NCBI RefSeq assembly: GCF_014648395.1
Contig: NZ_BMRA01000011.1
Coordinates: 23,567-87,566, forward strand
From: Micromonospora fulviviridis
Lineage (GTDB): Bacteria; Actinomycetota; Actinomycetes; Mycobacteriales; Micromonosporaceae
Direction: 5' to 3'
DNA: 64,000 bases
The notes beneath the pieces are model-generated. The model did not search any database. It saw only the letters and a list, made by a program, of their open reading frames with translations, and was not told the DNA's origin. The position numbers and the translations under genes were made by a program. This document shows, piece by piece, positions 44,301 through 51,252 of the stretch (its first letter is position 1; each line of letters begins with the position of its first letter).

Positions 44301-44412
44301 CTACGCCCGCGACTGGGGGAACGGCGCTCCGAGCAACGCCGCCACGCTGGTCAGCGGACCGACCGTGGACAACGTGGACTGGCGGGCCACGAACGTCTTC
44401 GTCGGCCCGTGA
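41338..44412 (+). CDS. Large secreted protein with beta-propeller-like domains and two malectin-like domains
   Basis: 1024 aa. A Sec signal ends near VPALAAPAP. Residues ~30-465 contain repeated AIYDAGTKVIVGGSF, VYLAGTFNQVN and LLVGGIF units, as in delta-60/beta-propeller repeats. Two malectin-like carbohydrate-binding domains follow (~472-635 and ~646-808), each starting with VLYRVNAGG. The C-terminal ~200 residues form a second propeller-like part. There is no LPxTG anchor. The gene follows the exopolysaccharide genes and may bind the polymer. GTG 41338 is 6 nt after GGAG. The malectin domains share an almost identical 83-nt stretch. Confidence 0.78.
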   Translation: MASSLLRHRSVSALGVAVLGIATLFTPVPALAAPAPDHTTMVSEVPTDKTPNINDGNVVAIYDAGTKVIVGGSFTKAQNRGASTTEVTRKGVLAFDKATGKLDEAFAPVLDGEVTAIIAGPTPGTVYLAGTFNQVNGTNFRKLALLNVADGTPVAGFKGPAFNGTVSDIALVDGRLLVGGIFSTVTATTTRNGLASLNPTTGAVTDYLTVALTENHNWTSTNGGAKAGVGVEKLTVSPDGKHLIVIGNFKKANGVVHDQIVRIDLGDSAATIADWNTDGYSAACRYISFDSYVRDVQFSPDGKYFVVVTTGASYPGTLCDSVARWETTASGNGQQPTWVNYSGGDTFLSTGISEKAIYVGGHFRWSNNPLARDKAGPGAVPRASIAALDPASGLPLSWNPGRHPRGYGVTEMLVTPEGLWLGSDQEYIGNFDYQRKRLAFFPLDGGNAPHSTSTKGLPGDVYQAGRAAQTEVLYRVNAGGPAIPATDGGPDWAGDTATEPSPYHNSGNTAQTYGTNATFDATVPASTPATLFNAERWDQATAPDMQWDIPVAAGTRVDVRLYFANRYAKTGVVGARKFDVSVDGVLKLNDFDPVAGAGGTDRGTMRSFSVVSDGVVDIDFGRVLENPLVQGIEIVKTAPTPDAADVLYRVNAGGDQLAAPSGPAWATDSVATPSTYHNTGSNVTAYGTNATVDATVPSGTPIALFNSERWDLSTTPDMQWDFPVPAGTPVQVRLYLANRYAKTGVVGARKFDVSVDGVLKLNDFDPVAATGGTSRGTMRAFAVTSDGNIDIDFGRVVENPLVQGIEIVKLPPVPPTTTLDSITKRSYDGASAVGDATSVANADSTRWSAIKGAFWVGGDLFYGVNGDLYKRSFDGTTFGTPKKLDPYHDAKWDLVVTGSAPEGSTYAGMTVDFSAELPNVTGMFYTAGRIYYTLAGQNALFWRGFTPDTGVVGAERGTVAGTTGYGGVGGMFLSDGKLYTVARGHGHLYARDWGNGAPSNAATLVSGPTVDNVDWRATNVFVGP
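43036..43637 (+). repeat. Near-identical DNA segments in the tandem malectin-like domains
   Basis: 43036-43118 and 43555-43637 match at 82 of 83 bases, offset 519 nt (173 codons). The rest of the domains is much more diverged, so this block was recently copied, probably by unequal recombination or gene conversion. Confidence 0.9.
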
Positions 44413-44430
44413 TCTGAGGCACCGTACGAC

Positions 44431-44468
44431 GATGGCCCGGCCGGTATCGGCCGGGCCATCGCCCTTTT
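44431..44468 (+). terminator. Rho-independent terminator
   Basis: A 13-bp stem (44431-44443 with 44448-44460), loop GTAT, and TTTT at 44465-44468 follow the large secreted-protein gene. It may also serve the convergent CBS gene. Confidence 0.85.
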
Positions 44469-44479
44469 CCGTCGTCGGT

Positions 44480-44872
44480 TCAGACCCGGGGCGCCGTGTG
44501 CTCCCGCGCCCAGACCCGCATCAGGTCGCGCACCGAGATCACCCCGGCCACCTCGCGACCGTCGAGCACCACCAGGTGCCGGAAACCGCCCCGGGCCATC
44601 GCGGTGGCCGCCTCCTCCACCGTCCAGTCCGGGCCCGCGTAGACCACGTCCCAGGTCAGATGGGCTCCCGTGCGTTCGACGTCCGGGTCGAGCCCGGCCC
44701 CGATCGCGTACAGCACGTCACGCTCGGTCATGATCCCGACGCCTTCGGAGTCCGGGTCGATCACGACCGCCGACCCGACCCGCCGTTCCGACATCATCCG
44801 GGCCGCCTGGCGGAGCGTGTGCTCCGGGCCGACCACGAGAATCTCTTTGGACATCGCTTCCCGTACCTGCAT
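44480..44872 (-). CDS. CBS-domain pair protein
   Basis: 130 aa comprising two CBS motifs: the first centred on SAVVIDPDSEGVGIMTERDVLY and the second on HLVVLDGREVAGVISVRDLM. Such stand-alone CBS pairs bind adenine nucleotides and act as energy sensors or regulatory subunits. The ATG at 44872 is preceded by AGGGGTGATG. The partner is unknown; it lies between the secreted-protein gene and the Nudix gene, divergent from the latter. Confidence 0.88.
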   Translation of the reverse strand: MQVREAMSKEILVVGPEHTLRQAARMMSERRVGSAVVIDPDSEGVGIMTERDVLYAIGAGLDPDVERTGAHLTWDVVYAGPDWTVEEAATAMARGGFRHLVVLDGREVAGVISVRDLMRVWAREHTAPRV

Positions 44873-44984
44873 CACATCACCCCTGTGGGACGGCGGCCTC
44901 GGTACGGACATGGTGGGCCATCGATGCGGAACGGGACAAGACCGGGCATCGCCATGAACGGCGCGAGATCGCTACTGTTCTGAG

Positions 44985-45434
44985 GTGCCCACCGAGCCCC
45001 TCCGCTGCGCCGGCGCGCTGATCGTGGACGACGACGGCCGCATCTTCATCCAACGCCGGTCCCCCGAGCGGCGCCTCTTCCCCAACTGCTGGGACATCGT
45101 CGGCGGCCACCTCGAACCGGGCGAGGAGGTGGAGGACGCGCTGCGCCGGGAGGTCATCGAGGAGACCGGCTGGACCGTCTCGCACGTGCTCGGCCAGGTC
45201 GGCGAGTACCAGTACACCGGCGACGACGGACTGACCCGGGTGGAGACCGACTTCCTGGTCCGGGTGGACGGCGACCTCAGCCGGCCCCGGCTGGAGGCGG
45301 GCAAGCACACCGAGTTCCGCTGGCTGGCGGAGCAGGACGTCGCCCTGCTCGACGAGCACCGCGACGTCAACGACGGGCTGATCCGGCGGATCGCCGAGAA
45401 CGCCTTCGCCGCCCTGCGCTCGATCGGTCTGTGA
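44985..45434 (+). CDS. Nudix hydrolase
   Basis: 149 aa. The Nudix box GHLEPGEEVEDALRREVIEE-TGW fits G-x5-E-x7-REUxEExGU. It hydrolyses a nucleoside diphosphate linked to another group; the target cannot be predicted. It lies 112 nt from the divergent CBS protein gene and overlaps the downstream gene by GTGA, so it is cotranscribed with it. The short protein has no extra domain. Confidence 0.9.
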   Translation: MPTEPLRCAGALIVDDDGRIFIQRRSPERRLFPNCWDIVGGHLEPGEEVEDALRREVIEETGWTVSHVLGQVGEYQYTGDDGLTRVETDFLVRVDGDLSRPRLEAGKHTEFRWLAEQDVALLDEHRDVNDGLIRRIAENAFAALRSIGL

Positions 45435-46240
45435 GGGAGACCGCCCCCGGTCGCGGCGCGGAGCGACCTCCGGCACAGCGAGCCGGGTCGGCCGACGGCG
45501 TCGAGCTGCCGCCGCACCGGTTCGCGGGGCTGGTCGCCCCGGCCGTCGACCGGGCCTTCGTCGCCGGCATGCTCGCGGGCCGGGACGGCGGTGGCGCGGA
45601 GCTGAGTTCCCGGTACGGGGGACCGGCCGCCACCGGCTTCCTGGTCGAGTTCCGCACCCGGCTGGCCGTGCCGGGCGGCACGGTGGACGCCGCGGGCTTC
45701 GCGGCGGTGACCCGCTACCGGGACCCGGCCGCCTGCCAGCGGGCGCTGGACAAGCAGGTCGCGTACGGGATGATCCAGCGTTTCCCGGGCGGCGGCTTCT
45801 GCGCCACCGAACGCGGGCTCGCCTTCCTGGCCGAGCTGTTCGGCGTGCACGGCGAGGTGACCGAGGAGCTCTGGGCGGGCCACGACGAGCGGGTGGCGCG
45901 GCTGGTCCCGGCGCTGGGCCGGGTGCTGGCGTACGCGTTCGCGTCGGCGGAGCCCGGCGCCTTCGCGACCATGGCCCCGCCGTACGAGCCGGACGGCACT
46001 CCGCCCGGGGTGCTGCTGCTCAACCGGCTGGGCACGCTTCGCTACCACCGCGCGGACGCGCACGCGGCGGCGTGGACGGCGGCGGGGCACACCGCGGCGA
46101 GCATCGTCGAGCTGCCCGAAGGGCCGGAGCGGCTGGCCATCGAGCAGGAGACGGACCGCCGGGCGGCCGGCCCGTGGGCGGTGCTCACCGCGGAGGAACG
46201 GCTGGAGCTGCTCGCCGACCTGGCGGCCCTGCCGGGCTGA
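45431..46240 (+). CDS. Unrecognised protein with a winged-helix-like centre
   Basis: 269 aa. Residues ~95-140 (ALDKQVAYGMIQRFPGGG, then CATERGLAFLAEL) resemble the recognition helix and wing of a MarR-like winged helix, and the C-terminal half is helical with a hydrophobic pocket-like pattern. I do not recognise the family. It is translationally coupled to the Nudix gene (GTG 45431 inside the TGA context), which suggests a shared role. The next gene starts 70 nt later. Confidence 0.45.
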   Translation: MRETAPGRGAERPPAQRAGSADGVELPPHRFAGLVAPAVDRAFVAGMLAGRDGGGAELSSRYGGPAATGFLVEFRTRLAVPGGTVDAAGFAAVTRYRDPAACQRALDKQVAYGMIQRFPGGGFCATERGLAFLAELFGVHGEVTEELWAGHDERVARLVPALGRVLAYAFASAEPGAFATMAPPYEPDGTPPGVLLLNRLGTLRYHRADAHAAAWTAAGHTAASIVELPEGPERLAIEQETDRRAAGPWAVLTAEERLELLADLAALPG

Positions 46241-46310
46241 ACCACGGCCGGCGGCGGCGCGGCGATATCCTCCCCCGGTGGAGCGGAGTCGAGAAGAGGA
46301 TGGTGCCGGC

Positions 46311-47042
46311 ATGATCGGGATGGTGCTCGCCGCCGGTGCGGGGCGCCGACTGCGCCCGTACACCGACACCCTGCCCAAGGCCCTGGTGCCGGTCGACGGG
46401 GAGACCACCATCCTCGACATCGCGCTGCGCAACCTCGCCGAGGTGGGGTTGACCGAGGTCGTGATCGTGGTCGGCTACGCGGCGGACGCGGTCCGGCAGC
46501 GGCAGGCCGCGCTGGAGGAGAAGTACGGCGTCACGATCACCCTCGTGCACAACGACAAGGCCGAGGAGTGGAACAACGCGTACTCGCTCTGGCTGGCCCG
46601 TGAGCACTTCTCCCGGGGCGTGCTGCTGGTCAACGGCGACACCGTGCACCCGGTGAGCGTGGAGAAGACCCTGCTGGCCGAGCGCGGCCCGGGCATCCTG
46701 CTGGCCATCGACAACATCAAGGCGCTGGCCGAGGAGGAGATGAAGACCACCTTCGACGCGGCCGGCCAGCTCACCCGGATCACCAAGCTCATGGACCCGG
46801 GCGAGGCGTACGGGGAGTACATCGGCGCGACGCTGATCGAGCCTCAGGTGGCCGACGCGCTGGCCGACGCCCTGGAGGCGACCTGGCGGCGCGACCCGAA
46901 CCTCTACTACGAGGACGGCTACCAGGAGTTCGCCGATCGGGGCGGCGAGGTGCGGGCCGCCCCGATCGGCGACGTCTCCTGGGTCGAGGTCGACAACCAC
47001 GCCGACCTGGCCCGGGCGCGGGAGATCGCGTGCCGCTACTAG
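46311..47042 (+). CDS. NTP-transferase (sugar or polyol phosphate nucleotidyltransferase)
   Basis: 243 aa. The N-terminal signature GMVLAAGAGRRLRPYTD followed by LPKALVPV is the pyrophosphorylase loop; the metal-binding Asp lies in LLVNGDTVHP, and WVEVDNHADL holds the second acidic site. It resembles the cytidylyl/phosphocholine-type (LicC-like) nucleotidyltransferases. With the next two genes it may make a CDP-polyol. ATG 46311 is chosen; GTG 46278 would add an odd acidic start. It overlaps the next gene by 13 nt. Confidence 0.85.
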   Translation: MIGMVLAAGAGRRLRPYTDTLPKALVPVDGETTILDIALRNLAEVGLTEVVIVVGYAADAVRQRQAALEEKYGVTITLVHNDKAEEWNNAYSLWLAREHFSRGVLLVNGDTVHPVSVEKTLLAERGPGILLAIDNIKALAEEEMKTTFDAAGQLTRITKLMDPGEAYGEYIGATLIEPQVADALADALEATWRRDPNLYYEDGYQEFADRGGEVRAAPIGDVSWVEVDNHADLARAREIACRY

Positions 47043-48097
47043 CCCGGACGATCCTCACCCCGCTGCACATCGACGTGCGGCGCGGTGCGGTGGCCGACCT
47101 CGCCGCGATCCTGGTCGACGGGCGGATCTCCGCCGGCGGCGACGTGGCGGTGGTGGTCGGTCCCGGGCAGGGCGAGCAGATCGCCGAGCTGATCCGCCCG
47201 TCCCTGCGGTCGGCGGACCTGTTCACCGTGTCCGGCGGCACCCTGGACGCCGCCGACGACCTGGGCGCCAAGCTGCGCAACCGGTCGTACGACGCGGTGG
47301 TGGGCATCGGCGGCGGCAAGACCATCGACGTGGCGAAGTACGCGGCCACCCGGCGCGGGCTGCCCATGGTCACCGTGGCGACCGCGCTGGCCAACGACGG
47401 CATCGCCTCGCCGGTGGCCAGCCTCGTCACCGACGGGATCAAGGGCTCCTACGGGGTGCACATCCCGATCGCCGTGATCGTCGACCTGGACTTCGTCGAG
47501 GCGGGGCCGGAGCGGCACAACCGGGCCGGCATCGGCGACGTGGTGAGCAACATCAGCGCGCTGGCCGACTGGGAACTGGCCCGGCAGGTACGCGGCGAAC
47601 CGGTGGACGGCCTGGCCGCCTCGCTGGCCCGGATGGGCGCCGAGGCGGTGCTCGCTCACCAGGGCGACATGAGCGACGACGCCTTCGTCACCGTGCTGGC
47701 CGAGGCGCTGATCTCCAGCGGCCTGGCCATGGCGGTCTGCGGCACCAGCCGCCCGTCCAGCGGCGGCTGCCACGAGATCATGCACGCCGTCGACGCGCTC
47801 TACCCGGGCACCGCGTCGCACGGCGAGCTGGCCGGGCTCGGCGCGCTGTTCTGCACCTTCCTCCGCGGCGACGAGCGCCGGTTCGCGGAGATGTCGGCCT
47901 GCCTGGCCCGGCACGGCCTGCCCCGGCTCCCCGCCGACGTGGGCCTGACCGACGAGCAGTTCGTGGAGGCGGTGCAGTTCGCGCCGGCCACCCGGCCGGA
48001 CCGCTACACCATCCTCGAACACCTGGCGATGTCGCCTACCGAGACGCGGGAGCGGCTGGCAGACTACGCCGGTGCACTCCGCGACCACCTTGGCTGA
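47030..48097 (+). CDS. Glycerol-1-phosphate dehydrogenase-like iron-containing alcohol dehydrogenase
   Basis: 355 aa. Nucleotide-binding VVGIGGGKTIDVAKYAA, then NDGIASPVASLV and SNISALADWELA, and metal ligands in GGCHEIMHAVDALYPGTASHGE, closely follow archaeal G1P dehydrogenases (EgsA) and bacterial AraM. The family reduces dihydroxyacetone phosphate to sn-glycerol-1-phosphate or makes related polyol phosphates. It lies between a nucleotidyltransferase and a CDP-alcohol transferase, so its product is probably activated with CTP. Bacterial homologues are uncommon outside Firmicutes and some actinomycetes. Confidence 0.83.
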   Translation: MPLLARTILTPLHIDVRRGAVADLAAILVDGRISAGGDVAVVVGPGQGEQIAELIRPSLRSADLFTVSGGTLDAADDLGAKLRNRSYDAVVGIGGGKTIDVAKYAATRRGLPMVTVATALANDGIASPVASLVTDGIKGSYGVHIPIAVIVDLDFVEAGPERHNRAGIGDVVSNISALADWELARQVRGEPVDGLAASLARMGAEAVLAHQGDMSDDAFVTVLAEALISSGLAMAVCGTSRPSSGGCHEIMHAVDALYPGTASHGELAGLGALFCTFLRGDERRFAEMSACLARHGLPRLPADVGLTDEQFVEAVQFAPATRPDRYTILEHLAMSPTETRERLADYAGALRDHLG

Positions 48098-48797
48098 GCC
48101 GTCCCGCCCCTCCGTCGCCGACTTCCACCGGGTCAACCGGGGCGGCGGCCTGTTCAGCGAGTCGATCAGCCAGTGGATCGGCGCGGTCTTCGCGCTGGTC
48201 GCCCAGCGCCTGGGGCTGCGCCCGACCGCGCTGACCATCACCAACCTTGTGCTCGGCCTGGCCGCCTCGGTCACCGTGGTCGCGCTCGCCCCGAAGGTCG
48301 CCGCCGGCTCCGTGCCGGCCTGGGCCGTCGGCCTGCTCGCTCTGGTCGCCTGGCAGATCGCGTACGCGCTGGACTGCGCCGACGGTCAGCTCGCCCGGGT
48401 CACCAAGCAGAACAACCCGGCCGGGGCACGGGTCGACGTGCTCTGCGACGTGGCCGCCCAGATCGCCCTGGTCACCGCGCTCGGCGCGACCGCCGTGGCG
48501 CAGCGCCCCTCGACGCCCACCTGGCTGATCGCGGTCTTCGCCGGCACCTGGATGGTCAACCTGGTCACCTCGGTGATGCAGGCCGGCCCGAACGCGGCCA
48601 GCATGGTCACCTCGACCTCGCTCCCGGTACGCCTCGCGAAGCTGGTCCGCGACTACGGCGCCGTGATCTTCCTGGCCGGCCTGGTCCTGACCTTCGCCCC
48701 CGCCCTGACCGTCTGGGTGATCGTCGCCTTCACGATCGTCAACGGCGGCTTCCTCCTCGCCAGCATCGCCTTCTCGGCCCGCGCCTCCCTCCGCTGA
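48072..48797 (+). CDS. CDP-alcohol phosphatidyltransferase family protein
   Basis: 241 aa with about six membrane helices. The full signature DGxxAR-x8-GxxxDxxxD is present (DGQLARVTKQNNPAGARVDV then LCD), with four Asp residues that bind metal and CDP. It moves an alcohol-phosphate group from a CDP-alcohol to a membrane acceptor. GTG 48072 overlaps the dehydrogenase gene by 26 nt, so the three genes form one operon. Its acceptor may be a lipid or a polymer; the context suggests a G1P-related donor. Confidence 0.9.
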   Translation: MHSATTLAEPSRPSVADFHRVNRGGGLFSESISQWIGAVFALVAQRLGLRPTALTITNLVLGLAASVTVVALAPKVAAGSVPAWAVGLLALVAWQIAYALDCADGQLARVTKQNNPAGARVDVLCDVAAQIALVTALGATAVAQRPSTPTWLIAVFAGTWMVNLVTSVMQAGPNAASMVTSTSLPVRLAKLVRDYGAVIFLAGLVLTFAPALTVWVIVAFTIVNGGFLLASIAFSARASLR

Positions 48798-48834
48798 CCC
48801 GCCCCACCCGATCGACGCCTGAGGGCGGGGTCAG
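48794..48834. terminator. Weak hairpin spanning two convergent stop codons
   Basis: CTGACCC pairs with GGGTCAG, with further G-C pairs off by one base, covering the ends of both convergent genes. Partial support only. Confidence 0.4.
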
Positions 48835-50093
48835 TGGCGGGTGGCGGCGACGTCGGCGTAGATGTCGATGAGGCGCTTCGTCACCACGTCGGGGTGGAAG
48901 GTGCGCTCGTAGCGGCTGCGGGCTGCGGGGGCGAGCGTCGCCGCGCCGGCCCGGGCCACGGGCAGGGCGGCGGCCAGCGCCTCCGGGTCGGGCGCGACCA
49001 CCCACCCGGCCTCGCCGCGCTGCACCCCCCGCGGCAGGGAGACGTGCCCGTCGCCGGGCGCGGCGGTGGCCACCTCGGCCGGGCCGGTCCCGGCGGGCTC
49101 CCGGGGATCGTCGGCGCCGACCAGGTACGGGATGCCGCCCAGCGCGGTGCCGAGCACCGGCCGGCCGCTGGCCAGCGCCTCGATGATCACGGTGGGCAGC
49201 ACGTCGTGCCAGGTGGAGGTGGCCAGCACCACGGCGCTGTCGGCCAGCGCGGCGCGTACCCCGGGCCGGTCGAGCTGGCCCAGGTAGACCACGTCGGGCC
49301 GGTCGGCGGCGGCCGCCTCGGCCAGCGGTCGCAGCTCGCCGTCGCCGGCGATCCGCAGCGGGCCCAGCGAGCCCACCGGGTGCCGCCGCCACGCCGTCAG
49401 CAGCAGGTCGAGCCCCTTCTCCGGGCTCAGCCGGCCCATGAAGAGGAACCCGTCCCCGGGCGGCGCGGGGGTCCCCGGGTCGGGCACCGCGTTGGGCTTG
49501 ACCACGATCCGCTCGTCCGGGATGCCGTAGTCGCGCAGGTGGTCGGCGACCGCCGTGGTGAGCGCGATGTACCGGTCCACCGACTTCCAGGTCGGGCGGT
49601 GCACGGCGAGCGTGGTGGCCATGAGCGCGCTCTGCGCCCGGGAGCCCCGGTAGCAGCGGTGCACGATCGCCGGCACGCCCAGCGCCCGGCCCCGGCAGTC
49701 CTGGCAGATCACCCCGTCCCGGAAGTAGAGCCCGGAGGAGCAGACCTGGCGGTAGTTGTGCACCGTCTGCACGACCGGCACGCCGCGCTTGTGCGCGGTC
49801 CGCACCACCCAGGGCGAGAGCAGCGGGTACGGGTTGTGCAGGTGCAGCACGTCCGGGCGGTGCTCGGTGAGCAGCCGGTCCAGGTCGTGCTGGGCCTTCG
49901 GGGCCCAGATCGGCGAGATCGGCAGCAGCGCCTTGGCCGGCTTCGACATCGCGGGGATCTCGTCGGAGCTGCGCAGGAACGGCAGCACCTCCACCCCGGC
50001 CGCGGTGAGCTGTGCGATCTCCGCGTCGACGATGGTGTTCTCGCCGGAGGGCTGGGCTTCCCGGTACCGGTTGTGCGCCACCACGATTCTCAC
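48831..50093 (-). CDS. Family 4 glycosyltransferase
   Basis: 420 aa. GT-B fold: N-terminal IVVAHNRYREAQPSGEN, HLHNPYPLLSPW and a Cys-rich loop (CSSGLYFRDGVICQDCRG) that may bind metal. C-terminal GFLFMGRLSPEKGLDLLL, STWHDVLPTVIIEALASGRP holds the GT4 E-x7-E region. Ends with a ~55-residue Gly/Pro-rich insertion before VVAPDPEALAAAL. It converges on the CDP-alcohol gene. It may glycosylate a cell-envelope glycan or the exopolysaccharide. Confidence 0.88.
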   Translation of the reverse strand: MRIVVAHNRYREAQPSGENTIVDAEIAQLTAAGVEVLPFLRSSDEIPAMSKPAKALLPISPIWAPKAQHDLDRLLTEHRPDVLHLHNPYPLLSPWVVRTAHKRGVPVVQTVHNYRQVCSSGLYFRDGVICQDCRGRALGVPAIVHRCYRGSRAQSALMATTLAVHRPTWKSVDRYIALTTAVADHLRDYGIPDERIVVKPNAVPDPGTPAPPGDGFLFMGRLSPEKGLDLLLTAWRRHPVGSLGPLRIAGDGELRPLAEAAAADRPDVVYLGQLDRPGVRAALADSAVVLATSTWHDVLPTVIIEALASGRPVLGTALGGIPYLVGADDPREPAGTGPAEVATAAPGDGHVSLPRGVQRGEAGWVVAPDPEALAAALPVARAGAATLAPAARSRYERTFHPDVVTKRLIDIYADVAATRH

Positions 50094-50117
50094 GGGAAAG
50101 AAGGCTACCGTTGTGGC

Positions 50118-50978
50118 GTGCCTGAACTACCGGAGGTGGAAGCGCTCGCCGGCTACCTGCGCGAGCGGGCGGTCGGCCGGCGCGTCGAGCGGGTCGAGGT
50201 GGCCGCGATCAGCGCCCTGAAGACGTACGACCCGCCGCCGAGCGCGGTCGCGGGCCGGACGGTCACCGGCGCCGGCCGGTACGGCAAGTTCCTCGACGTC
50301 CGGTTCGACGAGGGCCTGCACCTGGTGGTCCACCTGGCCCGGGCGGGCTGGCTGCACTACCGGGAGGCGTTCCCGTCGGCCGCCCCGCTGCGGCCCGGCA
50401 AGGGCCCGATCGCCCTGCGGGTACGCCTCGACGACGGCTCCGGCTTCGACCTGACCGAGGCGGGCACGCAGAAGAAGCTGGCCGCGTACCTGGTGACCGA
50501 CCCGGCCCTGGTGCCCGGGGTGGGGAAGCTGGGCCCGGACGCCCTGGAGGCCGACCTGGCCACCTTCGGCGCCCGGCTCCGCAGCCGCCGGGGGCAGGTC
50601 AAGGGCGTGCTGACCGACCAGTCGGTGCTGGCCGGCATCGGCAACGCCTACTCCGACGAGATCCTGCACGCGGCGAAGCTCTCCCCGTTCGCGATCACCG
50701 ACCGGCTGACCGACGACCAGCTCGCCACGCTGCACGCGGCGACGCGCGCGGTGCTCGGTGACGCGGTCCGGCGCTCGATGGGCCAGCGGGCCGCGGAGCT
50801 CAAGGGGGAGAAGCGCTCGGGGCTCAAGGTGCACGCCCGGAAGGGGCTCCCGTGCCCGGTCTGTGGCGACCTGGTGCGGGAGGTGTCGTTCGCCGATTCG
50901 AGCCTCCAGTACTGCCCCACCTGTCAGACCGGCGGCAAGCCCCTGGCTGACCGACGGTTGTCCCGACTCGTACGGTGA
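50118..50978 (+). CDS. Fpg/Nei-family DNA glycosylase
   Basis: 286 aa. It starts with PELPEVEAL, where Pro1 of the mature protein and Glu2 are the catalytic pair, after the GTG. The mid-protein H2TH region is VLTDQSVLAGIGNAYSDEIL. The C-terminal zinc finger CPVCGDLVREVSFADSSLQ-YCPTC is intact. The enzyme excises oxidised bases and cleaves abasic sites. Whether it is Fpg (MutM) or a Nei subtype cannot be told. Divergent from the GT4 gene with a 24-nt gap. Confidence 0.92.
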   Translation: MPELPEVEALAGYLRERAVGRRVERVEVAAISALKTYDPPPSAVAGRTVTGAGRYGKFLDVRFDEGLHLVVHLARAGWLHYREAFPSAAPLRPGKGPIALRVRLDDGSGFDLTEAGTQKKLAAYLVTDPALVPGVGKLGPDALEADLATFGARLRSRRGQVKGVLTDQSVLAGIGNAYSDEILHAAKLSPFAITDRLTDDQLATLHAATRAVLGDAVRRSMGQRAAELKGEKRSGLKVHARKGLPCPVCGDLVREVSFADSSLQYCPTCQTGGKPLADRRLSRLVR

Positions 50979-50999
50979 GTAATCGCACTCCGCGATTAC
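50979..50999. repeat. Inverted repeat directly after the glycosylase gene
   Basis: GTAATCGC-ACTCC-GCGATTAC is a perfect 8-5-8 repeat starting right at the stop codon. It lacks a T-tract and may be a terminator hairpin or an operator for the next gene. Confidence 0.6.
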
Positions 51000-51252
51000 G
51001 GAGAGGAATCGTCCCGGGATCGTGGAAGGTCCCACTCCGCACCTCTACCCGGGCCGCCATCCATCGGTATAGTGGCTCGGTCCCCGGCTTCACAACCGAC
51101 TCGAAGCCGGCCAGATCTCCGCGAGCACCATCGGACGGCTTCTCCCTCGGGGGGCGGTCCGGGCCGGGCCCGCGTGGGAGACTGGGACGGTGGGCGACCC
51201 GGGCCCTCACGGCGAGTGAGGGCGCGCGTCATGCGGGAGGACACTGGTTGAG

